DNA of 33,557 nucleotides from Azospirillaceae bacterium (lineage in GTDB: Bacteria; Pseudomonadota; Alphaproteobacteria; Azospirillales; Azospirillaceae): NCBI GenBank assembly GCA_028281465.1, contig JANQJV010000081.1, forward strand, positions 1 through 33,557, in the 5' to 3' direction. Position numbers and translations under genes: made by a program. Positions within the stretch are counted from its first letter, which is position 1. Each line of letters starts with the position of its first letter. Below, piece by piece: positions 15,496 to 25,505 of this stretch. The notes under the pieces were generated by a model. It made no database searches. It saw nothing but the letters and a program-made list of their open reading frames with translations, and was not told the origin of the DNA.

Positions 15496-16398
15496 ATGAG
15501 CGAATCTTTAATTATGCTTGGCCGGCACATCCGGGCCTTTGTATTGACCCTTTTGGTCGTTTACCCGATTTCCACACTGGGTCTTGCCCAGACGGGGGAA
15601 ACGGGTGGCGAGGCAGCGGTGGCATCGGACGCGTTGTCGGCCACACCCAACTTCCGCGATCTCGTGGATCGGACCGGGTTTAAGATCGATACGGTGGTGG
15701 AAGGCCTGGAGCCCCTGCCGATCTACTGCGTTGCTTTCGAGCCGGTCGAATTTCCGAGCCGGGAGGCAAGGGTTGCGGCGGCCCAAAGCATCGATCTGTA
15801 TTTCCGCGAGCGTGGCACGCCCTGGTACGACCTGGTCAGCCAAGGCGAATGGTGGATGCTGAGCGAACTGGCGGCCATCGACGAGGGCGTGTCCCGCTTC
15901 ACGTCGCTGTTCAATCTGAAGATCGAGGGCGTGGACGTCCACATCCTGCCGGTCCCCGCCATGGAAATCGAGCTGACGCCGATCCATGACATCGACGACC
16001 CGGACTACAACCCACCGTCCACCCTGGCGCTGCTGTTGGAGGATTACGGTTTCCGTATCGTATTCATAGAAGAGGAGACCACCCTGCTGGGCCCTGAGGC
16101 CAAGGTTCTACTGCGGCGTACCAAAATCCTGGACGAAACACAGCGCCGGTCTATTAAAAGACGCGTCGACGACTACTTGAATGATCACCCGGACGGCTGG
16201 TCCTGGGCCTATCTGTTCGACCGCATTTTCCTAAACACCTTGATGGGCATCGAAGAAGGTTTTATGGAGCTGAGTTCGGCCCAGGGCCTGGAACTGCATG
16301 ACGTGATCGTGCATGTATCGTGGATTCCGATGGTGAGCACGCGGGCCCGCTTGGTCGGTGAAAGCATGGTGGGCTATCCGCCTCCGCCATGCGCGTGA
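15496..16398 (+). CDS. exported protein of unknown function
   Basis: A 300-residue protein I do not recognise. The N-terminus has a signal-type hydrophobic segment (HIRAFVLTLLVVYPISTLGLAQ), probably cut after LAQ, so the mature protein is periplasmic or outer-membrane associated. It is acidic, with stretches such as PIYCVAFEPVEFPSREARV, SIDLYFRERGTPWYDL and VDVHILPVPAMEIELTPIHD, and ends in GYPPPPCA. Two cysteines (about residue 77 in IYCVAF and the penultimate residue) could form a disulfide. GAGGCGG precedes the ATG. It is divergent from the 603-residue exported protein, so a shared process is possible. No enzyme motif was found. Confidence 0.7.
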   Translation: MSESLIMLGRHIRAFVLTLLVVYPISTLGLAQTGETGGEAAVASDALSATPNFRDLVDRTGFKIDTVVEGLEPLPIYCVAFEPVEFPSREARVAAAQSIDLYFRERGTPWYDLVSQGEWWMLSELAAIDEGVSRFTSLFNLKIEGVDVHILPVPAMEIELTPIHDIDDPDYNPPSTLALLLEDYGFRIVFIEEETTLLGPEAKVLLRRTKILDETQRRSIKRRVDDYLNDHPDGWSWAYLFDRIFLNTLMGIEEGFMELSSAQGLELHDVIVHVSWIPMVSTRARLVGESMVGYPPPPCA

Positions 16399-16917
16399 AC
16401 CGGGGATCGTTCGGATTTTGCAGATCCGCCGCCGCGTTTCCGCGTGTCAGGCACCGGCGCTGTGTCGGAACTGGCTGTGCATTCGGGCGAACATGTCGTT
16501 GCTCACATGTCGGCCGCACGAACAGTCCTGCGGGCAGCGCCAGCGTGTCGCCCTGGCGCCTGCCAGCCTGCGCCTCTGCGTCCGTGGCCAACGCAAGAAC
16601 ATCCAGTACGACGGGCAGGTGACGGCCATGGATGTCACCGACGACCAGATCGAAGCCATGATTTGATCGACGGCAGGGTGGTGGGCGGCGCCTTCTCGGC
16701 GCCATGGGTGTGCATGGGTGGTTTTGATGTGCTGCCGTCGGGTCAGGTGACTTGGGGCTTCCCCGCCGAGGATGCCATCGCGACGGTGTCGCGTTCTCCC
16801 GCACCGTCCTCAACTCGCTTCGTGTCACCACCGCTGTGGTGATCATGTTGTTGACCGTTCCCCCGGGGGATGACCCGGATCTGGTGTTGGCCGTGTTGAT
16901 GCGCGGGAAGGCGCGTT
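16399..16917. other. gene-poor stretch
   Basis: Several overlapping frames are open but none shows a recognisable family, signal peptide or well-placed ribosome-binding site. Short pieces such as GGFDVLPSGQVTWGFPAEDA look protein-like yet end without a credible gene. It may be eroded coding sequence. Confidence 0.5.
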
Positions 16918-17122
16918 ATACCAACGGCCCGAAACACTGACCGGTCCTCGGGCCGCCCTGTTTCGGAGCGCCGGCCTCCGTGCCGGCCGGACCGCCGGCT
17001 TCCAACCGGCCCGGACCACGCCCAGCCGCCGGCCGCCAAGATGGCGGCGGTCCAGCCGGTACGGATGCCGGCGCTCCTCGTTCAGCGCCGAAACCGACCG
17101 TGTCATCAATGCGGGCCATGGG
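16918..17122. repeat. GC-rich hairpin repeat, copy R2 (longest)
   Basis: Outer blocks ATACCAACGGCCCGAA, GACCGGTCCTCGGGCCGCCC, GTTTCGGAGCGCCGGC on the left and GCCGGCGCTCCTCGTTCAGC, CGAAACCGACCGTGTC, GCGGGCCATGGG on the right match copy R3 at 33056-33175. Between them R2 carries about 85 extra bases made of nested GGACCGCCGGCTTCC/GGCCGCCAAGATGGCGGCGG inverted segments, which also occur in R1. The whole folds as a large cruciform-like structure bounded by GGAGCGCCGGC and GCCGGCGCTCC. Confidence 0.85.
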
Positions 17123-17128
17123 TGTTAT

Positions 17129-17461
17129 GTGCTGTTCGAGACCGCGAACCCGCGCCATGGCCACGAGCGGCGTGTGCTCCGCGACCACCGCGCTGACATT
17201 CCGAATGGCCGGCCGAATGGCCAGCCGAATGGCCGGATTTTGGTGTTCGAGGTGTTCGCCTCCCCCACCAATGTCGTCGAACCCGCGGCTCAGGTGGCGA
17301 AACGCCCGCGGCGGGTTGTCGTCACCTCCGGACTTGGACCAGTTATGGCCAGGACGAACTGCAGCTTGTGCACCTTCGCCGGCTTTGGCGCCGTCAACCT
17401 GGACATCGCCGACATCAAACCCAGGACCTTGTCCGAATGGGTGGTGCTGGCGTCCGTTTGA
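17129..17461 (+). other. doubtful open frame with 12-bp repeat
   Basis: A 110-residue frame whose end (GAVNLDIADIKPRTLSEWVV, then LASV) looks protein-like but matches no family I know. At 17203-17238 it contains GAATGGCCGGCC three times with small changes, giving a short NGRP/NGQP repeat. There is no clear ribosome-binding site, and it starts inside the edge of a hairpin repeat. It may be the tail of an older gene disrupted by that repeat. Confidence 0.25.
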
Positions 17462-17926
17462 CCATGGCCCCGTATCGGAGTGCAACAGGATCAGGGAAGG
17501 CAGGGTGGGTTGGTTCTCGCCGTCTGAACCGGATCGCCGGCTTCCCGGTTGTACGCTGTACTTCCGTCTTCGAAGACCTTCAGATTGATTTGCTCATTGT
17601 CCCAATGACCGGCATGGCGACCCATTTGGCCACGTTTACATCCACAATGGCAACGCAAACGCGAAATGGTACGCATCCAATGGATAGTGATCCAATCGTC
17701 CGACCGGTAATGTGACGAGCCACAAGCTGCCAACACGATGGCACGGCGATGATCTGGGCTAAATCGTTGCTATGCACCGGGCGAGCGCTTCGGGTTGCCG
17801 CGCCGATCCGGCCTTGCTTATGCTCAACGATCCGCTTTGGGGCGGCGATCATGACACGCAGGGCATCCCGACCTGGTTGGCTGGAGGGGCGGGCGTTCGG
17901 CCGGCGAAGCATGGGGGAGGCGAGGC
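17462..17926. other. intergenic region before the binding-protein/kinase operon
   Basis: No gene is supported in these 465 bp. The segment 17580-17720 is less GC-rich than its surroundings and is a likely place for the promoter of the downstream operon, but I cannot name a specific site. Confidence 0.5.
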
Positions 17927-19021
17927 ATGGGATATCCGTGTTGGCGACGACGGTGGCTCTCCGGCATGGCGGTGCTGTCCGCTCTGATCACCGGTTGCGC
18001 CATGGCGGCTCCGGACTCGGGTGTCGGTCGCCAACTGATCATTATGACGTGGTCGGAGTATACCCATCCGGATCACGTGGCAGCGTTTGAGGCGGAGACG
18101 GGGGTGACGGTCCGTTTCGTCTACTACAAGTCCGATACCCATCGCGACCGGATGGTCGGCGAAACCCACGGCCGCGGCGTCGATCTGATGGTCGTGGAGG
18201 GGTCCAAGCTTGCCGTTTACCGCAAGCGGGACTGGATTGCGCCGATTTCCGCCGACCGAATCCCGAATCTGCGCCACATCGCGCCGCGTTGGCGGCGAGC
18301 CTACCCGGCCGCCGAGACTCATGCCGTACCCTATTTCTGGGGCACCCTCGGCATCATCTACCGCCGTGATCTGGTGGCCGAGCCGATCCTGTCTTGGCAC
18401 CACTTCTATACGCCGGACGATCCCACCCTCATCGGCCGCATGGTTCTCATCCAAGACCCAATCGAGGTCGTCGGCACCGCCCTCTTGGCTTTGGGATCCA
18501 GCTTCGGCGCGACCGATCCGGCGGCATTGGACCGGGCGGCTGAGCTTTTGCAGGCCCACCGCCCCTATGTGCACAGCGACAACTATCTGAATTTGGACGA
18601 AGAGTCGGCGGTCGTGCGCGGCGATGTCCATGTCGCCATGATGTACAGCGGCGACGGATTGGTGGTGCAGAGCCATCACCCAGAGCTGGTCTACGTCACG
18701 CCTGAGGACGGCACGGTTCTCTGGATCGACTATTGGTGCTTGGCGCGCCACGCCCAGGCGCCGGACTTGGCGGTCCGGTTTATCGATTTCATCAACGAGC
18801 CATCCCGGGCGGCAGAAGCCGCGCAATACTTCCACTATCCGACTCCCAATCAGGCTGCGGAGATGCTCCTGCCCGCGTCGTTTCGTGGCGATCCGCAGGT
18901 CTATCCGCCGGAGGACCTGATCGAGATGTCAGAGCGATTCGAAACACCGGATCCGCGCAGCCTGCGCCGGCGCAACGAGATTTACTCGCGCATCTATGAT
19001 GCCGGACCGGCGCCACAATGA
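17927..19021 (+). CDS. PotD/PotF-like solute-binding lipoprotein
   Basis: A 364-residue extracytoplasmic binding protein of the spermidine/putrescine (SBP_bac type) family. An RRR start, hydrophobic segment and lipobox LITGC (C24) mark it as a lipoprotein. Family-like segments are [20 protein letters not shown], then [49 protein letters not shown] and [22 protein letters not shown] lies 8 bp before the ATG. No ABC permease or ATPase gene is adjacent; instead its TGA overlaps the ATG of a hybrid histidine kinase (ATGA). It therefore probably presents a polyamine-like or other small ligand to the kinase rather than to a transporter. The ligand is not known. Confidence 0.85.
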   Translation: MGYPCWRRRWLSGMAVLSALITGCAMAAPDSGVGRQLIIMTWSEYTHPDHVAAFEAETGVTVRFVYYKSDTHRDRMVGETHGRGVDLMVVEGSKLAVYRKRDWIAPISADRIPNLRHIAPRWRRAYPAAETHAVPYFWGTLGIIYRRDLVAEPILSWHHFYTPDDPTLIGRMVLIQDPIEVVGTALLALGSSFGATDPAALDRAAELLQAHRPYVHSDNYLNLDEESAVVRGDVHVAMMYSGDGLVVQSHHPELVYVTPEDGTVLWIDYWCLARHAQAPDLAVRFIDFINEPSRAAEAAQYFHYPTPNQAAEMLLPASFRGDPQVYPPEDLIEMSERFETPDPRSLRRRNEIYSRIYDAGPAPQ

Positions 19022-22000
19022 AGCTCTCGCCCAAGCTTTCGGCCATTCTCCTGCCCGTTTTGGCCTTGCCTCTGGCAGCCGTTGGTTTTCTGGTTTACTG
19101 GGATCTTAGCCGCGCGGCGGTGCATGGGGCGCTGAAGGAAATCGATGCCACGCTGGCCAAACATGCGACGGTGATCGAAACCTTGGTGGATGCGGCGCGC
19201 TCGAATGTCACAGTGCTGGCCGGGTCGCTCCGCTTGGAGGAATATCTTAGGGCGACGGACGACTACGACCGATATCTTCTGTATCAACCGTCATTACTCG
19301 AGGAATTTTCAATTCTTCAGTCTGTCCATCCTGAATACTATGAAATTCGGGTTCTTCTAGAGAATGGCGACGAAGACGTCCGGCGGACCAGCCGGCCGCT
19401 CGGCAACCACCGGGAGAACGAGCGCGATCAGGCCTATTTCCAGCTTGCCGCATCGGAAACGCCCGATCGGGTGCACGCCGTGGTCGCCCGCAATCCCGAC
19501 ACTCGAACGGTTGCCCTCTATGTGATCCGCCAGGTTCGATCCATCGACGTGGTCGATGATCCCGTCACGGCGGTTCCGCGGCTGCGGGGTTATCTGGTCG
19601 CTACGGTCGATCTCGAACCCTGGGCCAGGTCGGTCCGCCGGGACCGGATCGGCGACGCCGGGTTCGTCGAAATCCTCTTCGGTCCCGATGCCGCACCTTG
19701 GAACGGCCGACCCTCGGCGGATCACTGGACGGTTCACCCATCTCTCGCCGATTTAGCGGCAGCCGACCGGGACCCAACCCGTCTCGTGCCGATCGAGGAC
19801 CCCACCACTGGCCGCCGCGTTATGATCCGCAGTCTTGCCGCGTTGCCCAATCTCACCCTGGTTGCAATCCTCCCGGAGGCGGAATTGACCGCGGCCGCAA
19901 CCCGCGTCGGGCTGAGTGTGGCGGCCATCGCGGTCGGAACCCTGATCATCATGGCGTTGTTTCTTTTCTTTGCGCTGGAGCAGGTGATCCTGCGGCAGAT
20001 CCGGACGGTGCATGGCGCTGTTCGTGCGGTCGAACGCGGCGAGGCTTTGCCTGCGGCCGAGGTCTGGACCGCCGATGAATTGGGTGATCTGTCGCGGGCC
20101 TTCGGTCACATGCACCGCAGCATCGTGCTGTACCGGAAAGAGCTGGAACACCGGCTCGAGGCGGCGGAGGCGGGCAACCGCGCCAAATCCGAGTTCCTCG
20201 CCAACATGAGCCACGAAATCCGAACGCCGATGAACGCCATCATCGGCATGAGTCAACTGGTGCTGCAAACGCCGCTGGACAAACAGCAGCGAACCTATGT
20301 CACCAACACGTTCAATGCGGCCAATGCCTTGATGGGCATCATCGACGACATTCTGGATTTCTCGAAGATCGAGGCCGGGCGGCTTGACATCGAGCATGTG
20401 CCGTTCCGTTTGGATGAGGTGATCGACGGCCTGTCTCAAATCATCACCGTCAAGACACGGGAGAAGGGTCTCGAGTTTCTCATCGCCGTTGCGTCCGACG
20501 TTCCGCTGGACCTGGTCGGTGACCCGTTGCGGCTCGGTCAAGTGCTCATGAACCTGACCAACAATGCGGTGAAATTCACCCACACCGGCGAGGTCGTCCT
20601 CCGCGTTTCACGCTTGTCTGCCGCGGAGCCCGGCGCCGCCGTCGATCGGGTCGTTCTGGCGTTCTCGGTTCAGGATACCGGCATCGGCATTGCGGCGGAC
20701 CAGCGGGCCCGCCTGTTCGAGGCGTTTAGCCAGGCCGATTCCTCGACGACGCGACGGTTCGGCGGCACTGGGCTCGGGTTGGCGATCTGTAAGCGGCTGA
20801 TCGAATTAATGGGTGGCCGGATCGGTGTGGAAAGTGAATCCGGCGTTGGCAGCACCTTTCGGTTCGAGGTGCCGTTGGGCCGGCGAACGCCGAGCGTGCG
20901 GGCCCCGTTGGTCCTGCCGCCGTCGCTGGCCGGTCTACGGGTCCTTGTGGTCGACGACAGCATGATCTCGCGGCTGATCCTGCACGATACGCTGGAGCTG
21001 CTCGGCTTGCACTCCGAGGTGGCACAAGACGGAATCCGAGCGCTTGAGCGCATTTCGGCGGCGGATCGTGCCGGGCAGCCATTCGGGTTGGCGCTCGTGG
21101 ATTGGAAGATGCCGGGCCTGGATGGTCTGGAAACCGTCAGGCGCATCCGGGCCGATGCCAAGCTTGGCCACCAACCCAGGCTTATTCTGGTGACGGCCGC
21201 GCGGCGGCCGGAGTCCGCAGACCTATGCCGGTCGCTCGATATCGACGGATTTGTGCTCAAACCGGTCAACACGTCGGTGATGTTGGATGCGATCGTGGAT
21301 GCATTCGGTCAGACCAGGTCCATGGTGCCGTGCCAGACGGCTGCGGCGGAAAACCTTGGTCACGAGATTGCCTGGCCGATTCGGGGGGCGCACCTTCTTT
21401 TGGTCGAGGATAATGAGGTGAATCAATTGGTGGCCCGCGATCTGCTCGAACGGGCGGGCCTGCGGGTCACGGTCGCAGGCAATGGGGCGGAGGCGCTCGC
21501 AGTGCTTGGCACCGAGGCATTCGACGGTGTCCTCATGGACCTGCAGATGCCGGTCCTGGACGGATTGACGGCGACCCAGCGGCTGCGCACGATTTCCAGC
21601 TTTCGGGATTTGCCGATCATCGCCATGACAGCCAGCGCCATGGTCGGCGACCGGGAGCGCTGCCTGGCGGCCGGGATGACCGATCACATCCCCAAGCCCC
21701 TGGATGCCAAGGTACTTTACGAGAAGCTGGTCACATGGATCCGACCGACAGCGCCGGTGACCGCATTGACATCGGGGCCTTCCAGGGACGGCTCGTCAGC
21801 AGTGGCGGCGGTCGCCCGGATATCGGAGATGGAGGGGTTCGACTGTGACGACATTCGCCGGCGTTTTGACCACGACTGTGGTGGTTTTATCACTATTCTG
21901 CGCGTCTTCGTTCGGTCGGAGGCCGATGCCGTCGTCCGCGTCAAGGCCGCACTCCGCGCTGATGACCGACAGGTGGCAACGCGGGTGGCACACAGCCTGA

Positions 22001-22176
22001 AAGGGGCCGCCGCCGGGATCGGCGCGCCTGCGCTCAGCAACTTGGCCGAACAGCTTGAAATGGCCCTGCGGGCCCGTCGAGACCGATCCATTGAACCCCT
22101 GTTGGATCAGGTTGAGGGAGCGCTGACTCTCGTTTTAGACAGTGCTGACGCCGTGCTCCGGCGCCCGACGGATTAG
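19018..22176 (+). CDS. hybrid sensor histidine kinase with two receivers and HPt
   Basis: A 1052-residue inner-membrane sensor (BarA-like layout). A first membrane helix (about 8-28) is followed by a periplasmic Cache-like sensor (about 30-298), a second helix (about 299-325), HAMP, HisKA with [16 protein letters not shown] (H399), HATPase with [22 protein letters not shown] and [19 protein letters not shown], receiver 1 ([11 protein letters not shown]695 in LVDWKMPG), receiver 2 ([15 protein letters not shown]841 in [11 protein letters not shown]) and a C-terminal HPt ([12 protein letters not shown]992). All phosphorelay residues are present. No separate response regulator lies nearby, so the output protein is encoded elsewhere. 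It is translationally coupled to the PotD-like lipoprotein, its likely ligand-capturing partner. Confidence 0.93.
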   Translation: MKLSPKLSAILLPVLALPLAAVGFLVYWDLSRAAVHGALKEIDATLAKHATVIETLVDAARSNVTVLAGSLRLEEYLRATDDYDRYLLYQPSLLEEFSILQSVHPEYYEIRVLLENGDEDVRRTSRPLGNHRENERDQAYFQLAASETPDRVHAVVARNPDTRTVALYVIRQVRSIDVVDDPVTAVPRLRGYLVATVDLEPWARSVRRDRIGDAGFVEILFGPDAAPWNGRPSADHWTVHPSLADLAAADRDPTRLVPIEDPTTGRRVMIRSLAALPNLTLVAILPEAELTAAATRVGLSVAAIAVGTLIIMALFLFFALEQVILRQIRTVHGAVRAVERGEALPAAEVWTADELGDLSRAFGHMHRSIVLYRKELEHRLEAAEAGNRAKSEFLANMSHEIRTPMNAIIGMSQLVLQTPLDKQQRTYVTNTFNAANALMGIIDDILDFSKIEAGRLDIEHVPFRLDEVIDGLSQIITVKTREKGLEFLIAVASDVPLDLVGDPLRLGQVLMNLTNNAVKFTHTGEVVLRVSRLSAAEPGAAVDRVVLAFSVQDTGIGIAADQRARLFEAFSQADSSTTRRFGGTGLGLAICKRLIELMGGRIGVESESGVGSTFRFEVPLGRRTPSVRAPLVLPPSLAGLRVLVVDDSMISRLILHDTLELLGLHSEVAQDGIRALERISAADRAGQPFGLALVDWKMPGLDGLETVRRIRADAKLGHQPRLILVTAARRPESADLCRSLDIDGFVLKPVNTSVMLDAIVDAFGQTRSMVPCQTAAAENLGHEIAWPIRGAHLLLVEDNEVNQLVARDLLERAGLRVTVAGNGAEALAVLGTEAFDGVLMDLQMPVLDGLTATQRLRTISSFRDLPIIAMTASAMVGDRERCLAAGMTDHIPKPLDAKVLYEKLVTWIRPTAPVTALTSGPSRDGSSAVAAVARISEMEGFDCDDIRRRFDHDCGGFITILRVFVRSEADAVVRVKAALRADDRQVATRVAHSLKGAAAGIGAPALSNLAEQLEMALRARRDRSIEPLLDQVEGALTLVLDSADAVLRRPTD

Positions 22177-22399
22177 GCGGTGCTCGGCGCCGAAACCACC
22201 GGCGCGTCCCGAAAGAGCGTCGGACATGTGGCAGCGCCGGCATCCTTGCCGGGCGGACCGCCGGCTGCCAGCCGGGTCATTCCGTCGATCAGTGAGTCGC
22301 CAGGATCAGAGCACCGCCGAGCCGACCGACCCACCGAACGGCCGTTGCGGACGCGTCCGGCGGACCTGAAGGTCGGCTCAGCAGCACCGAATCATGTCT
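22177..22399. repeat. convergent gap with partial hairpin repeat R4
   Basis: The gap between the convergent kinase and molybdenum-hydroxylase genes contains, at 22232-22275, GCGCCGGCATCCTTGCCGGG followed by CGGACCGCCGGCTGCCAGCC. This matches the inner hairpin blocks of copy R2 but lacks the outer blocks. It could act as a bidirectional transcript end. Nothing else is supported. Confidence 0.6.
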
Positions 22400-24601
22400 T
22401 TATGCATTCCGCGCCACGTTGTTGAGGAACGGCAGCCGGCGCACGCTCCGGCCGGTGAGGGTGCGCCAGGCGTTTGCCACCGCGGGCACGATCGGTGGTG
22501 TGCCCGGTTCGCCGACGCCGGTCGGAGCCTCGCGGCTGTCGACGATTGCCACCTCGATCGCCGGCATCTCGGTGATGCGCAGCGAGCGGTAGGTGTCAAA
22601 ATTGCCCTGTGCCACCGTGCCACCGTCTTCCAAGGTCAGTTCCGCGTAGAGCGCATGCCCGAGACCGTATCCAACCCCACCTTCGATCTGGGCGCGGATG
22701 ATGTTGGGGTTCACCGGCACACCGCAATCGATGGCGCACCACACCTTGTGCACCTTGGGTTCGCCGTCGGGGCCTTCGGACACCTCGGCGATTTCAGCCA
22801 CATAGCTGTTGAACGACTTGTGCAACGCGATGCCGCGGGCACGGCCGTTTGGCACTGGCCCGCCCCAGTCGGCGATCTCGGCCACGCGCTCCAACACAGC
22901 GCGGTGGCGAGGGTGGGCATCACCCAACAAGGCCCGGCGGCCTGCCACCGGGTCGGTGCCGACCAGCGCGAACAGCTCGTCCAGGAAAGCCTCAGTGGCA
23001 TGCGCCGTGTGCGTGTGGCCAACCGAGCGCCACCATAGCACCGGAACGCCCGCCTGCATATTGTGCACGGTCACACGGAAGTTGGGGATGGCATAGGGCA
23101 GGTCGCGGGCGCCTTCGACCGAGGTGGAGTCGATGCCGTCCTGGATCATCATGTCGAACGGCGAACCGGCGAGGATCGATTGGGTAGCGATGGTCTGGTC
23201 CCAGGCCGTGATCGTGCCAGAAGCATCAATGGCGCCGCGCAGGCGATGCACGGTGAGCGGGCGATAACGGCCGCCGCGGAGGTCGTCTTCCCGGCTCCAC
23301 ACCAGTTTGATGGTGGCGTCGCCGCCGAGCGCGCGCAACGCCCCGGCCGCCTCGGCGGCAAAGCCGCTGTCCGGTTGGGCGCGCCGCCCGAAGCTGCCGC
23401 CGGCCAACATGGTGTGCACCAACACCTGCGCGGGGTCGAGGCCCAGATTGCCCGCGATAACGTTCTGGTCCACCGTCGGCAATTGGCTGCCCAGCCAAGC
23501 ATCCACTCGGTCGCCGCGCCGCGCCAGCACGGCGTCCAAAGGTTCCATGGGGGCGTGGGCCAGGTAAGGAAACTCGTAGACGGTTTCGAGGGTGCGCACG
23601 CCGTCGGCCGCCAGGGTCCCCTCCGCGTCGCCGCGCACGGTTGCTGGCAGGCCGGGGCGGGCGACCGCTTGGTTGTAGGCGGCGAACAGCTCTTCGGAGG
23701 ACCGCGTCTCGGCCGCACTGTCGTCCCAGGTCACGGAGAGCGCGTCGCGCCCGGTGAAAGCGGCATAGGTGTTCTCGGCATAGACAGCAACACCGCTGGA
23801 CAGTGTATGCACCGTCACGACGCCGGGGATGGCGAGGGTGGCCGTGGCGTCCACCGATGCCGGTTTGCCGCCGAAGCGCGGAGGGTGCCGCACCGCCACG
23901 GTCAGCATGTCATCACGGATCAGGTCGAGGGTGAACTGGGCGCTGCCATCGGTTTTCGCCACTGTGTCCAGTTTCGGTCGGTCGGTACCGATCAAGACGA
24001 ATTGGCTCGGGTCCTTGAGCACCGGCTCTTCGGGAGCGGTCTGTTGGGCCGCACGGTCGGCAAGGGCGCCGAAGCCGCTGGTTTTCCCGCTCGGTGCGTG
24101 CCGCACCTGGCCTGCTTGGACTGTGATCTCCTCCACCGGCACGTCCCAGGCTTCGGCGGCGGCCTCCACCAGCATGGCGCGGGCGGCAGCACCCGCTTTG
24201 CGCATCTGAATATAGGAGTTGGCCATGGCCGTGGAACCGCCAGTGCCCTGGACGCCGAAGAGCAGGTTGGCATACGCGGCGACATCCGAGGGGGCGTGCT
24301 CGGCGCGCATCTGGCTCCAGTCCGCGTCCAGCTCCTCGGCCACCAATGTCGCTAGGCCGGTAAAGGGGCCCTGGCCAAACTCGATGTGCTTGATCAGCAC
24401 GGTCACCGTGTCGTCCGGAGCTATGCGGATAAACGCGTTGGGTGCGAACACCGTTGGATCGGAGGACGGTTGGGCCGGCGCGGCGGCTGCACCCGACTGG
24501 GGTCGCGCCAAGCCGGGCAGCCAGGTGGCGATCATGAGGCCCGCACCCAGGCCCTTGAGCAGGTGGCGGCGCGAGGCTTGCGGCGGCGCGTTCGTGGTCA
24601 T
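22400..24601 (-). CDS. iorB: isoquinoline 1-oxidoreductase-type molybdenum hydroxylase, large subunit
   Basis: A 733-residue member of the xanthine dehydrogenase superfamily that holds the molybdenum cofactor and hydroxylates or oxidises aromatic heterocycles or aldehydes. A Tat signal (SRRHLLKGLGAGLMIATWLP) sends it to the periplasm. Family motifs are VLIKHIEFGQGPFTGLATLV, GTGGSTAMANSYIQMRKAGA, LAGGSFGRRAQPD and TGVGEPGTPPIVPAVANAWR with the catalytic Glu698. The ATG at 24601 follows the small-subunit stop by one base, so the two subunits are coupled. The usual electron-accepting cytochrome c subunit of IorAB-type enzymes is not adjacent. The substrate is unknown; isoquinoline is only the name-giving one. 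Confidence 0.9.
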   Translation of the reverse strand: MTTNAPPQASRRHLLKGLGAGLMIATWLPGLARPQSGAAAAPAQPSSDPTVFAPNAFIRIAPDDTVTVLIKHIEFGQGPFTGLATLVAEELDADWSQMRAEHAPSDVAAYANLLFGVQGTGGSTAMANSYIQMRKAGAAARAMLVEAAAEAWDVPVEEITVQAGQVRHAPSGKTSGFGALADRAAQQTAPEEPVLKDPSQFVLIGTDRPKLDTVAKTDGSAQFTLDLIRDDMLTVAVRHPPRFGGKPASVDATATLAIPGVVTVHTLSSGVAVYAENTYAAFTGRDALSVTWDDSAAETRSSEELFAAYNQAVARPGLPATVRGDAEGTLAADGVRTLETVYEFPYLAHAPMEPLDAVLARRGDRVDAWLGSQLPTVDQNVIAGNLGLDPAQVLVHTMLAGGSFGRRAQPDSGFAAEAAGALRALGGDATIKLVWSREDDLRGGRYRPLTVHRLRGAIDASGTITAWDQTIATQSILAGSPFDMMIQDGIDSTSVEGARDLPYAIPNFRVTVHNMQAGVPVLWWRSVGHTHTAHATEAFLDELFALVGTDPVAGRRALLGDAHPRHRAVLERVAEIADWGGPVPNGRARGIALHKSFNSYVAEIAEVSEGPDGEPKVHKVWCAIDCGVPVNPNIIRAQIEGGVGYGLGHALYAELTLEDGGTVAQGNFDTYRSLRITEMPAIEVAIVDSREAPTGVGEPGTPPIVPAVANAWRTLTGRSVRRLPFLNNVARNA

Positions 24602-24602
24602 G

Positions 24603-25064
24603 TCAGCCCCCCAGCTTGGCGGCGGCGTTGTGGATAGCCTGGCGAATGCGCACGTAGGTGGCGCAGCGACAAATGTTGCCGTGCATGCCGAAATCGATGT
24701 CCTCATCGGTCGGTTTTGGCGTGTCATGGAGCAGGGCGACCGCGGACATGATCTGGCCGGACTGGCAATAGCCGCATTGCGGCACATCGATCTCGCGCCA
24801 GGCGGTCTGGACGGCTTCGGCAATGGTGCCGCTGAGGCCCTCGATGGTGATCACCTCTGATCCTTCGACCGCCGAGACCGGCAGGCTGCAGGAGCGGGCG
24901 GCGAAGCCGTCGAGATGCACGGTGCAAGCGCCGCATTGGGCGATACCACAGCCGTATTTGGTCCCGGTCAAACGCAGCAGGTCACGGAGGGCCCACAACA
25001 GCGGCATGTCGGGATCGGCGTCCAGCGTGGTCGGCTGGCCGTTCAGGGTGAAGGCGATGCGCAT
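24603..25064 (-). CDS. iorA: 2Fe-2S small subunit of molybdenum hydroxylase
   Basis: A 153-residue electron-transfer subunit with two 2Fe-2S clusters. The plant-type ferredoxin motif is [20 protein letters not shown] (C39, C44, C47, with C59), and the second cluster lies in [17 protein letters not shown] (C97, C100) and [16 protein letters not shown] (C132, C134). The ATG at 25064 has GGGAG upstream; longer upstream frame has no family similarity. It is the first gene of a two-gene minus-strand operon and passes electrons from the molybdenum site of the large subunit. It has no signal peptide and would be exported with its Tat-bearing partner. Confidence 0.93.
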   Translation of the reverse strand: MRIAFTLNGQPTTLDADPDMPLLWALRDLLRLTGTKYGCGIAQCGACTVHLDGFAARSCSLPVSAVEGSEVITIEGLSGTIAEAVQTAWREIDVPQCGYCQSGQIMSAVALLHDTPKPTDEDIDFGMHGNICRCATYVRIRQAIHNAAAKLGG

Positions 25065-25505
25065 GCGCGAAATCTCCCGAAGCGATGCATGCCGGCCAAA
25101 CGCCGACGTCGAGGGTTCACGGAACACCGATCCCCGCAGTGTCGCACACTCTACCGTTGCGGCGACATGACGCAACGCAGCAGACGATTTAGGTCGATGG
25201 TCGAAGCGGGCAGGACGCCGACGGTCCACCCGCCATCGGACAGGACGGGACCGGCGGCGAAGTGTTCGATGCGCATATGGCCAGGCGGACGTCCGGTGCA
25301 CCTCAGAGACCGATTTGTTGGTACCGCGACGGTGATCGACGCCGTCTGTCCGGCGGTGAATCGTTGAGGTCCGTTCTCCGGCGTTGGTGGGGCGATGCCG
25401 ATTGTCGAGGTTGCCCGGCTGTCCGGATTGCGGCAGCATGCCGGACAGCGGCACATCGGCGCGGCTTGGCCGACCTGCGAGGGCGTGGATGGGGCGACGG
25501 ACGCC
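25065..25505. other. gap between iorA and degenerate nuclease-like genes
   Basis: This 441-bp stretch holds the iorA promoter region. A minus-strand frame (25151-25582) is open and ends with [20 protein letters not shown], which looks protein-like but belongs to no family I can name. The forward frame of the next gene is also open back to an ATG at 25395. Confidence 0.4.

Noticed and set aside
23063-24355. 430-residue plus-strand open frame inside iorB
   Set aside because: Antisense to a well-supported molybdenum hydroxylase; composition rich in Gly, His and Arg without motifs.
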